This document shows, piece after piece, positions 1 through 5,182 of a stretch of 7,373 bases of DNA. This DNA is from JABFXC01 sp035551575 (lineage in GTDB: Bacteria > Gemmatimonadota > Gemmatimonadetes > Gemmatimonadales > Gemmatimonadaceae), in assembly GCA_035551575.1 (NCBI GenBank), contig DASZNJ010000090.1, positions 1 through 7,373 of the forward strand, given 5' to 3'. Below the pieces are notes generated by a model. It had not been told where the DNA came from. It did no database searches and saw nothing but the letters and a program-made list of their open reading frames with translations. Position numbers and translations under genes: made by a program. Every line of letters begins with the position of its first letter. Positions within the stretch are counted from its first letter, which is position 1.

Positions 1-2
1 TC

Positions 3-545
3 ACCGGCCGCGAGCCGGTCGTCCAGGGGCTGACCGAGATCGGCGAGTCGCTGCTGCGCGAGACCGATGCGATCGTCGACGAAGTCGTCGCCCGCCTCCG
101 CCGCGAGGCGTCGATGCCCGCCGCGAAGTCGCTCCGCTTCACCCAGCTCGCCGACCACACGACGACGCTGGTCGCCGACATCGCCGGTGCCCTCGTCATC
201 CTCGAGGACGTTCACGGCGAGCCGTCGCCGCTCCTCGTCGACACCGCCGAGATCCAGCGCTTCGTGGCCGAGCGTCATGGCGTCCAGCGGGCGCGCCTCG
301 GCTGGACCCCCGACGCGCTGGCGCGCGAGTTCGAGATCATCCGCGAAGAGATCGAGTTCGCCGTCGAGCGGTCATTCCCCGGGGAGAGCGCCGGCCGGGT
401 CAGCGAGGCGATCGCGCTCGTCACCCGGCAGCTCGAGCAGGCCCGCGAGTCGAGCACCCGCGCTCTCGAGCGCACGCTGCAGGACGGCGACGCGCAGCAC
501 CCCCGAACGAGCGGGCCGCAACCTCACGCTGACTTTCCCTCGTGA
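3..545 (+). CDS. C-terminal part of a putative RsbRD-type sensor-domain protein (5' end outside window)
   Basis: The frame is open from the left edge, so this is the last 180 residues of a longer protein. An internal ATG at 114 would give 143 residues, but the 37 residues before it read as normal coding sequence and match the same fold, so I treat it as internal. The fragment is all helical, with a pattern I associate with the RsbRD N-terminal domain that often precedes sensor histidine kinases: an early 'LL.E...IVDEVVARLR' helix, then 'LADHTTTLVADIAGALV', then 'AERHGVQRARLGW' and 'LAREFEIIREEIE'. The tail (about residues 130-180) is a charged helix followed by a disordered end. No kinase, ATPase or STAS domain follows before the stop, so the domain is C-terminal here; what lies upstream (response regulator, PAS or nothing) is unknown. 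The stop overlaps the start of the transporter gene by 4 bases, which implies co-translation. The reading frame is secure; the domain call is moderate. Confidence 0.6.
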   Translation, partial: TGREPVVQGLTEIGESLLRETDAIVDEVVARLRREASMPAAKSLRFTQLADHTTTLVADIAGALVILEDVHGEPSPLLVDTAEIQRFVAERHGVQRARLGWTPDALAREFEIIREEIEFAVERSFPGESAGRVSEAIALVTRQLEQARESSTRALERTLQDGDAQHPRTSGPQPHADFPS

Positions 546-1573
546 ACACCGACACTCCCGCCACGAAAGGCGCGCTGCTCCCCGGCGTGCTGCTGTGCAT
601 CGCCATCGCCGCCGTCGCGTCGCTCGTGCAGTACGCGGAGGAGCGCGTCGTCGGCCACGCGATCATCGAGGCCATCGTCGTCGCGATCCTCCTCGGGATG
701 GCCGTGCGGACGATCCGCGCCCCCGCGCCGGCCTACGAGCCGGGGATCGCGTTCTCGGCGAAGCAGGTGCTCGAGTTCGCGGTCTTCCTGCTCGGCGCCT
801 CGGTCGACCTTCCCGAGCTCCTTCGCGCCGGGCCGGCGCTGCTCGGCGGGATCGTCATCATCGTCGCCCTCGCCCTCGCCTTCGGCTTCGCCGTCGGCAG
901 AGCGTTAGGCCTGACGGCGAAGCTGGCGATCCTCGTCGCCTGCGGCAACGCCATCTGCGGCAACTCGGCGATCGCCGCGGTCGCCCCGGTGATCGGCGCC
1001 GACCCCGATGACATCGCCTCGTCGATTGCGTTCACCGCGGTGCTCGGGGTGGTGATGGTCCTCGCGCTCCCCCTCCTGATCGCCCCGCTCGCGCTGTCCC
1101 ACTACCAGTACGGGGTGGTCGCCGGGATGAGCGTGTATGCGGTGCCCCAGGTGCTGGCGGCGACCTTTCCGGTCAGCGCGCTCTCCGGGGAGGTCGGCAC
1201 GCTGGTCAAGCTCGTCCGCGTGCTGATGCTCGGACCGGTCGTCCTCGTCTTCAGCGTCCTGTCGCGGCGGCGGGCGCGCGCGCGGGGCAGCGCGCAGCGG
1301 CTGGCGATCGGCAAGCTGGTCCCCTGGTTCATCGTCGGGTTCATCGCGCTCGCCGTGCTCCGCTCGAGCGGGATCATCCCGGTCGCGGTGGCGGCACCGG
1401 TGCGCGAGGCGTCGCGGCTGCTGACGATCGTCGCGATGGCGGCGCTCGGGCTCGGCGTCGACGTCCGTTCGGTTGCCCGAGCCGGCTCGCGCGTGTCGCT
1501 GACGGTGGTGCTGTCGCTCGCCGCGATGCTGCTGATGAGCATCGGGATGATCGCCCTGCTCGGAATCCGCTAG
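542..1573 (+). CDS. YeiH-family putative sulfate exporter (UPF0324) membrane transporter
   Basis: This 343-residue integral membrane protein has about ten hydrophobic segments (roughly residues 12-30, 41-58, 75-90, 99-118, 127-150, 160-180, 188-207, 223-241, 259-275 and 318-340). Its length matches the family (about 340-350). The diagnostic YeiH segment is at residues 135-151 (GNAICGNSAIAAVAPVI), followed by 'SIAFTAVLGVVMVL' and the 'VKLVRVLMLGP' helix near 223-232. Earlier, 'LLGASVDL' at 83-90 is also typical. The family is annotated as putative sulfate exporters; the substrate has been shown for few members, so export of sulfate or a related anion is inference. Translation starts at GTG 542 inside the stop of the upstream gene (GTGA overlap). 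No Shine-Dalgarno is visible, as expected for translational coupling. A loop rich in Arg (residues 242-248) lies on the probable cytoplasmic side. Residues 120-122 use the rare codons AGA and TTA, within the repeated octamer CGTTAGGC. Confidence 0.88.
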   Translation: MNTDTPATKGALLPGVLLCIAIAAVASLVQYAEERVVGHAIIEAIVVAILLGMAVRTIRAPAPAYEPGIAFSAKQVLEFAVFLLGASVDLPELLRAGPALLGGIVIIVALALAFGFAVGRALGLTAKLAILVACGNAICGNSAIAAVAPVIGADPDDIASSIAFTAVLGVVMVLALPLLIAPLALSHYQYGVVAGMSVYAVPQVLAATFPVSALSGEVGTLVKLVRVLMLGPVVLVFSVLSRRRARARGSAQRLAIGKLVPWFIVGFIALAVLRSSGIIPVAVAAPVREASRLLTIVAMAALGLGVDVRSVARAGSRVSLTVVLSLAAMLLMSIGMIALLGIR

Positions 1574-1579
1574 CGGCGG

Positions 1580-1591
1580 TAGATTTCCGGC
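1580..1591 (+). promoter_or_regulatory. Candidate leaderless promoter box TAGATT, 6 bases before ATG
   Basis: TAGATT at 1580-1585 is followed by six bases and then the ATG at 1592. A -10 element at this distance would place the transcription start on the start codon itself. No Shine-Dalgarno precedes the ATG. No convincing -35 hexamer is seen in the end of the transporter gene. The same arrangement occurs at two other genes in the window. Confidence 0.45.
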
Positions 1592-2101
1592 ATGCCCATC
1601 GTCCCCTTCGAGTCCCTCCCCGACGACGCCCGCGTCTGGGTGTTCGGCACCGACCGCGCGCTGACCGCCGGCGAGGCGGCGCGCCTGCTCGGCGTCGTCG
1701 ACGCGTATCTCTCCGGCTGGGCGGCGCACGGCACCCCGCTCACCTCCGCCCGCGACTGGCGCGACGACCACTTCCTGACGATCGCCGTCGACCAGCGCGC
1801 TGCCGGCGCGTCCGGCTGCTCGATCGACGGGCTCTTCCGCCAGCTGCAGGAGCTCGAGCGCACGTCCGGGATCGCGATCGTCGGCGGCGGCCGCGTCTTC
1901 CACCGCGACGCGCGCGGCGCGGTGCAGGCGACCGATCGCGCGACGTTCATCGATCTTGCCGGGCGCGGAGCGATTTCGGCCGCGACCCGGGTGTTCGATC
2001 CGACCGTCACGACGTCAGGCGCCTGGCGCTCCGGCTTCGAGCGGCCGGCGAGTGAATCCTGGCACGCGCAACTGATGCCGGCGGTGGCGACGCAGCGTTA
2101 G
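1592..2101 (+). CDS. Conserved protein of unknown function, 'ASGCSID' family
   Basis: This soluble protein of 169 residues has no signal peptide or membrane segment. It resembles a small family, common in Bacteroidetes and related phyla, that databases often label 'ABC transporter ATPase'. It has no Walker A, Walker B or ABC signature, so that label cannot be right for this sequence. Shared marks are 'ARVWVFGTDRALT' near residues 13-25, 'WAAHGTPL' at 43-50, 'FLTIAVDQ' at 61-68 and ASGCSID at 73-79, with Cys76 the only cysteine. The C-terminal half keeps a 'GRVFHRD' strand and 'GAISAATRVFDP'. The conserved Cys and Asp suggest a functional site but no activity is known to me. It begins 18 bases after the transporter stop and may have its own promoter, so membership of the same operon is uncertain. 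The ending CGTTAG forms part of the octamer CGTTAGGC. Confidence 0.8.
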   Translation: MPIVPFESLPDDARVWVFGTDRALTAGEAARLLGVVDAYLSGWAAHGTPLTSARDWRDDHFLTIAVDQRAAGASGCSIDGLFRQLQELERTSGIAIVGGGRVFHRDARGAVQATDRATFIDLAGRGAISAATRVFDPTVTTSGAWRSGFERPASESWHAQLMPAVATQR

Positions 2102-2102
2102 G

Positions 2103-2152
2103 CGGGTCGGAGCGCTGCCGACATGCCAGAGGGCAGCGGCTCGGACGACCCG
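2103..2152. terminator. Bulged hairpin between convergent genes, probable bidirectional terminator
   Basis: The sequence folds into about 17 base pairs. C2103-G2109 pairs with C2146-G2152, GAGC 2110-2113 pairs with GCTC 2139-2142, and GCTGCC 2114-2119 pairs with GGCAGC 2132-2137. G2138 and 2143-2145 bulge out, and the loop is 12 bases. It begins 2 bases after the stop of the plus-strand gene, and the minus-strand CDGSH gene ends 44 bases beyond it. There is no T-run on either side, so intrinsic termination would be of the hairpin-only type. Bases 2153-2195 show nothing else recognisable. Confidence 0.5.
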
Positions 2153-2195
2153 AACGGAACAGCGGCCCCGCGCGATCGAGCGGCGGTGCTCGGAC

Positions 2196-2459
2196 TCAGC
2201 CCGTCTTGTCGCCGCCCGCGGCCGGGGTGGGATGCGCCGCGTCGAAGGCGGCGGCGGCTTCCTCGGCGCCCTTGAAGCCGATCCTGCTGTGGGTGCCGTC
2301 GCAGAAGGGCTTCTTCGACGAGGCGCCGCAACGGCAGAGCGTCATCGGCTTGCCCGGCTTCGGCGTGTAGGGGATCGGGTTCCCCTCGTGATCGATCAGC
2401 GTGAACTCGCCGTCGATCGCATACGGGCCATCCTTGCGAACCTTGATCGTGATCGACAT
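2196..2459 (-). CDS. CDGSH-type [2Fe-2S] iron-sulfur protein
   Basis: This 87-residue protein carries a single zf-CDGSH (mitoNEET-like) motif. The ligands are Cys42, Cys44, Cys53 and His57, within 'CRCGASSKKPFCDGTH'. That is the Cys3-His1 pattern that binds a redox-active, transferable [2Fe-2S] cluster; Thr replaces the usual Ser in CDGSH, a common variant. The N-terminal 40 residues form a strand-rich lead-in ('ITIKVRKDGPYAIDGEFTLID') typical of bacterial members. No membrane anchor is present, so it should be cytoplasmic. After the motif come an Ala-rich helix and a Gly/Lys tail. The ATG at 2457-2459 has a good GGAG Shine-Dalgarno about 9 bases upstream. It is the last gene of a three-gene minus-strand run, 32 bases after the DUF6526 gene and downstream of sufE, which supports an iron-sulfur role. 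The physiological partner is unknown. Confidence 0.92.
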   Translation of the reverse strand: MSITIKVRKDGPYAIDGEFTLIDHEGNPIPYTPKPGKPMTLCRCGASSKKPFCDGTHSRIGFKGAEEAAAAFDAAHPTPAAGGDKTG

Positions 2460-2491
2460 CCAGTGACTCCGGTGGTGTGCGTCAGGCCGGC

Positions 2492-2932
2492 TCAGGCGCG
2501 GAGGAAGTCGGCCTGCCAGCTGGTGATCGCCTTCTTCACGTCTTCGCTCGTCTTCAATTCCCCCGCGAGGCAGCGCTCGACGAGCGGGGCCAGCTCGGCG
2601 TCGGATGCGAAGCGGAGCCCGATCAGCTGTGAGAGATTGAGCTCGACGATCCGGCTGCGCAGGCGATCGGGAAGCAGCGCGACGAGCCGGAGCCGCTGCT
2701 CGAGCCGGATCACCCGGTTCTGCACGATGAGGACCATCGTCCGCGAGGCGAGCACCCCGCTCGCCACCCCGACCGCGAAGACGAACGACCAGATCGTCCC
2801 CGCGTTCGGCGCACGAAAGGCGAGGAACGCCGTGTAGACGACGTTCAGCGAGACGATCGGGAGGGCGACGTAATGGTAGAGCGCGAAGAAGCGGCGATGA
2901 TTGGCATATGTCTGCGTCCGGTCGGCGCTCAT
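2492..2932 (-). CDS. DUF6526-family small membrane protein
   Basis: This 146-residue protein has two N-terminal transmembrane helices (about residues 19-39 and 46-70) and a cytoplasmic helical C-terminal half. Features I recall from DUF6526 proteins are the start 'QTYANHRRFFALYHYVALP', the 'VIRLEQRLRLVALLP' segment just after the second helix, and 'LIGLRFASDAELAPLV' near 103-118, ending with 'VKKAITSWQADFLRA'. No catalytic motif is visible; the family's function is unknown. The C-terminal half could be a docking platform at the membrane. The gene lies 34 bases downstream of sufE and 32 bases upstream of the CDGSH gene on the same strand, so co-transcription is likely. An AGGA close before the ATG at 2930-2932 is a modest Shine-Dalgarno. 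Family assignment rests on memory of these motifs. Confidence 0.78.
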   Translation of the reverse strand: MSADRTQTYANHRRFFALYHYVALPIVSLNVVYTAFLAFRAPNAGTIWSFVFAVGVASGVLASRTMVLIVQNRVIRLEQRLRLVALLPDRLRSRIVELNLSQLIGLRFASDAELAPLVERCLAGELKTSEDVKKAITSWQADFLRA

Positions 2933-2966
2933 GTCGTCCTGTTGGGAGAGGGGGCGCCTGTCGAGC

Positions 2967-3404
2967 TCAGGAGCGCGACGCGACGGCGTCGGCCGCGTGT
3001 CGCTTCAGCCGGTGCACCATCGCGCTCAGCCCCGTCTCGCGCGCGGCGAGGCCGATCCCGTCCATCACCTGCCGCGCGAAGTCGTCGGGGATCGCCAGCG
3101 TCGTCTCCGGCGGCTGCCCGTTGACCGCGCTGAAGAGAATCGAGAGAAAGGCGGCGATGGTCGGACTCTTTCGTGGATCGAGATCGGCGTAGAACGACAG
3201 CTTGCCGTCGCGCACCTCCGGGAACACGTCCACCCGGGTCTGGCATTCAGGTACCGTGAACGCCGCGCGGTCGAGATCGCGAAAGCGCTCCGGGAGCGGC
3301 TCGAGCTTCTTCGCGTACGAGAGCAGCGCCTGCATCTTCTCCTCGCGCTCCATGGCGCGGAAGTGGCGGATGACCCGTTCGACCGGGGCCGGCAGCGACG
3401 TCAT
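2967..3404 (-). CDS. sufE: SufE-family sulfur acceptor for iron-sulfur cluster assembly
   Basis: This 145-residue protein matches SufE in length and order of motifs. SufE takes sulfane sulfur from the cysteine desulfurase SufS on an active-site cysteine and passes it to the SufBCD scaffold in the cytoplasm. Here the active site is Cys54 in 'FTVPECQTRV', the only cysteine in the protein, where E. coli SufE has Cys51. The N-terminal part ('EEKMQALLSYAKKLEPLPERF') corresponds to the usual 'K...LI..G..L..LP' helix. 'GKLSFYADLDPRKSPTIAAFLSILFSAVNG' is split into the strand and the helix after the active site, and the end carries 'TGLSAMVHRLKRHA', the usual 'R..G...M...IK' helix. No sufS or sufBCD is visible nearby. 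It is the first gene of the sufE-DUF6526-CDGSH run. It has no Shine-Dalgarno, but a TAACTT box lies 6 bases before ATG 3402-3404. Confidence 0.9.
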   Translation of the reverse strand: MTSLPAPVERVIRHFRAMEREEKMQALLSYAKKLEPLPERFRDLDRAAFTVPECQTRVDVFPEVRDGKLSFYADLDPRKSPTIAAFLSILFSAVNGQPPETTLAIPDDFARQVMDGIGLAARETGLSAMVHRLKRHAADAVASRS

Positions 3405-3416
3405 ACGAAGAAGTTA
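3405..3416 (-). promoter_or_regulatory. Candidate leaderless promoter box TAACTT before sufE
   Basis: On the minus strand TAACTT (3411-3416) is followed by six bases and then the sufE ATG. The position fits a -10 element whose transcript begins at the start codon. The sufE-osmC gap is only 61 bases, so promoters for both directions must share it. I see no convincing -35 box for either, nor a clear dyad operator. For osmC no -10 element could be assigned. Confidence 0.4.
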
Positions 3417-3465
3417 TCAGCCGGAGACGAAGCCGGCACCATTACCACGAACGAGGAACAGCGGA

Positions 3466-3894
3466 ATGCCAACACGGAATGCATCGGCGGTCTGGAGCGG
3501 CGGGCTGAAGACGGGGAAGGGGGAGTTCAGCGGCGAGAGCGGGGTGATCAAGGGCGCATACAACTTCAACACCCGCTTCGGCGAGGAGAAGGGCACGAAC
3601 CCTGAAGAGCTCCTCGCCGCCGCCGAAGCCGCGTGCTTCAGCATGGCGCTCAGCCTGGGCCTCGAGCAGAACGGAACCCCGCCACAGCGCATCGAGACGA
3701 AGGCCGCCTGCACCGTCGCCCCGCAGCAGGCCGGCGGCTTCAAGATCACCACGATCAAGCTCGACGTCCGCGCCACCGTCCCGAACATCGACGCCGCGAA
3801 GTTCAAGGAGATCGCCGAGAACACCAGGAAGAACTGCCCGGTGTCGGTCGCGCTGGCCGGGGTGGATATCCAACTCAACGCGGCGCTCAGCTAG
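3466..3894 (+). CDS. osmC: OsmC-family organic hydroperoxide reductase (peroxiredoxin OsmC)
   Basis: This 142-residue protein is close to E. coli OsmC along its whole length. OsmC reduces organic hydroperoxides (and some peroxide) with a pair of cysteines, as a cytoplasmic homodimer. The peroxidatic Cys57 is in 'AEAACFSMALS' and the resolving Cys124 in 'RKNCPVSVAL', matching Cys59 and Cys125 of E. coli. Arg37 ('FNTRF') and Glu47-Glu48 ('GTNPEELL') complete the active site. An extra Cys82 is not part of the mechanism. The frame stays open upstream to 3202, but that part runs antisense through sufE and has no family similarity. The ATG at 3466 has a GAGGA Shine-Dalgarno at 3453-3457 and yields the expected N-terminus ('ASAVWSGGLKTGKG'). 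It is divergent from the sufE operon, consistent with a joint oxidative-stress theme. A GGGGTCA repeat begins at its stop codon. Confidence 0.95.
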   Translation: MPTRNASAVWSGGLKTGKGEFSGESGVIKGAYNFNTRFGEEKGTNPEELLAAAEAACFSMALSLGLEQNGTPPQRIETKAACTVAPQQAGGFKITTIKLDVRATVPNIDAAKFKEIAENTRKNCPVSVALAGVDIQLNAALS

Positions 3895-4014
3895 GGGTCA
3901 GAGGTCAGGGCCGTACGGGGAATACTATGTTGTGTGGCCCGGCCGGCGGCTTTTCAGATCCGGGCTGCCTGACGCGCGGCGCGATGTCCTCGCCGCCTGA
4001 CCCTGACCCCTGAC
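3893..4014. repeat. Inverted intergenic repeat (GGGGTCAG / CCTGACCCC type) between osmC and the mscS-like gene
   Basis: AGGGGTCA at 3893-3900 pairs with TGACCCCT at 4004-4011, and GGTCAGG at 3903-3909 pairs with CCTGACC at 3996-4002, giving about 15 pairs with a small internal bulge. The arms enclose about 86 bases that contain no gene I can support. The left arm begins inside the osmC stop codon. The region lies between convergent genes, so it could act as a two-way terminator. Its wording recurs upstream of the channel gene at 5102-5182, which points to a dispersed repeat family rather than a one-off hairpin. Confidence 0.6.
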
Positions 4015-4028
4015 ACCCGGCCCCATCT

Positions 4029-5078
4029 CTACCGCGGAATCGGCGGCAACCGGTACAGCGTCGCCGGGCTCACCTTCTCGCTCCGGAAGCGCTGCAGGAC
4101 GGCGAAGTTGATCGACTGCTGCACGTTCATGTGCGTCAGGTAGTCCGGAGTCGTGACGTAGTAGACCACCTCGTACTCGAGCGACGAGTCGCCGATCTTC
4201 TTCAGGTGGGCGCGGTCGAAGCGGACCGGCTCCTGGTGCTCGACGATCTCCTGCAGCATCCCGGGAACGCGCATCGCCAGCGCGGGATCGGTCTCGTGGG
4301 GGAGGCCGAACGTGAGCACCACCCGCCGCTCGGCGAGGCGGCGATAGTTGCGGATGCGGCTCTTCAGCAGGTCGGCGTTGGCGACGATCACCTGCTCGCC
4401 GCCGACGCTGCGCACCCGCGTCGTCTTGAGCCCGACATGCTCGACCGTCCCCTCGATGTTGTCGACCGCGATCGCGTCGCCGATCACGAACGGCTTGTCG
4501 AGGACGATCGCCAGCGCGGCAAAGAGGTCGCCGAGCACGTTCTGCACGGCGAGGGCGATCGCGATGCCGGTGATCCCGAGCCCGGCGACGAAGGTCGTCA
4601 CCTTGACGCCGAGGAAGTCGAGCGTCGCGACGATGAGGATCGCGCCCAACGCGATCCGGCCGAGGAAGGCGAAGCCCTGCACCGTCGCCACGCTCGTCCC
4701 GTCGCCGCCGCGGGTCTGCCGGTAGTGCGTGACCCAGAACTTGATCGCGCCGTTCCCCCAGATCGCGACCTGGAGCATGATGCCGATGACGAGCGCGCCA
4801 TGGAGGATCGACGCGACGCCGGTGTGCAGCACCACCACCCCTTTCAGCGCGACCGACAGCGCGACGACGACGATGAACCAGTCCTTCGTCCGCCGCACGA
4901 GGTCCACCAGCAGGTCGTCGACCCAGGTCGCCGTCCGCGCCGCCGCCGCGCTCAGCCTCCGCACCACCACCCACCGCATCAGCCCGAGCACGAACGCCGC
5001 CCCCACGAACAGGGCGAGCCCGGTCAGCCACGCGCTGAGCGCGTTGCCCTGCCAGGTCCAGCCGAGAATGTCGTTCAT
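4029..5078 (-). CDS. MscS-family small-conductance mechanosensitive ion channel
   Basis: The protein (349 residues from ATG 5076-5078) is an inner-membrane channel of the MscS superfamily, which opens under membrane tension to release solutes during hypo-osmotic shock. About five membrane segments are predicted: roughly 14-36, 66-84, 91-109, 136-155 and the pore-lining stretch near 159-190. The pore region reads 'FVAGLGITGIAIALAVQN' followed by 'VLGDLFAALAIVLDKPF', then 'VIGDAI' and 'GTVEHVGLKTTRVRS', the usual start of the beta domain. 'IVANADLLKSRIRNY' is the conserved 'iPN..l....i.N' strand. The alpha-beta C-terminal domain follows to residue 349. A TTG three codons upstream is a possible start but would overlap the TAGATT box. 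The gene has more helices than E. coli MscS (three) but lacks the large periplasmic domain of MscK-like members. It is convergent with osmC, downstream of recQ in the same direction, and separated from both by repeats. Confidence 0.92.
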   Translation of the reverse strand: MNDILGWTWQGNALSAWLTGLALFVGAAFVLGLMRWVVVRRLSAAAARTATWVDDLLVDLVRRTKDWFIVVVALSVALKGVVVLHTGVASILHGALVIGIMLQVAIWGNGAIKFWVTHYRQTRGGDGTSVATVQGFAFLGRIALGAILIVATLDFLGVKVTTFVAGLGITGIAIALAVQNVLGDLFAALAIVLDKPFVIGDAIAVDNIEGTVEHVGLKTTRVRSVGGEQVIVANADLLKSRIRNYRRLAERRVVLTFGLPHETDPALAMRVPGMLQEIVEHQEPVRFDRAHLKKIGDSSLEYEVVYYVTTPDYLTHMNVQQSINFAVLQRFRSEKVSPATLYRLPPIPR

Positions 5079-5091
5079 GGGGGACAATCTA
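5079..5091 (-). promoter_or_regulatory. Candidate leaderless promoter box TAGATT before the mscS-like gene
   Basis: On the minus strand TAGATT (5086-5091) is followed by seven bases, mostly C, and then ATG 5076-5078. No Shine-Dalgarno is present. The hexamer is identical to the one before the gene at 1592. It implies that the channel gene has its own promoter instead of depending on read-through from recQ. Confidence 0.45.
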
Positions 5092-5101
5092 AAGCCGGGG
5101 T

Positions 5102-5182
5102 GTGAGGGGTCAGGGGCCAGGTGTCAGGCACTGCGGGAGTCGTCCCTGACACCGGACACCTGACGCCTGACCCCTCCCTCAC
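5102..5182. repeat. Nested inverted repeat cluster (TGTCAGG / CCTGACA units) between recQ and the mscS-like gene
   Basis: AGGGGTCAGG at 5105-5114 is an exact inverted match of CCTGACCCCT at 5166-5175. Inside it, CAGGTGTC at 5118-5125 matches GACACCTG at 5155-5162, and the overlapping GTGTCAGG at 5121-5128 matches CCTGACAC at 5145-5152. These last two pairings are mutually exclusive, so the RNA could switch between two hairpins. The cluster fills most of the 100-base gap and touches the recQ stop codon (5179-5181). It may end recQ transcription. The same wording brackets the osmC/mscS junction. Confidence 0.65.

Noticed and set aside
67..1011. 314-codon plus-strand frame at the left edge
   Set aside because: A Ser/Arg-rich out-of-frame reading of the sensor-like gene and the transporter; it spans two real genes in the wrong frame.
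905..1903. 332-codon open frame on the minus strand across the transporter and the 169-aa gene
   Set aside because: Its product is an Arg/Asp/Gly/His-rich string with no fold pattern. It is an antisense shadow of two well-supported genes in GC-rich DNA.
3202..3465. N-terminal extension of OsmC
   Set aside because: The frame is open but antisense to sufE and unlike OsmC; the ATG at 3466 has a Shine-Dalgarno and gives the normal family N-terminus.
408..4562. GCGATCGC palindromes at 408-415, 968-975 and 4555-4562, like the cyanobacterial HIP1 word
   Set aside because: At least two arise naturally from Ala-Ile-Ala codon runs (GCG ATC GC), and such words are common in GC-rich coding DNA. Three copies are not convincing.
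5085..5087. TTG as start of the mscS-like gene
   Set aside because: It would add only three residues and would sit between the TAGATT box and the ATG. The ATG at 5076-5078 fits the spacing seen at other genes.
4131..5105. 324-codon plus-strand frame opposite the mscS-like gene
   Set aside because: The composition is typical of an antisense shadow (Arg, Asp, His, Pro), whereas the minus-strand frame has clear channel motifs.
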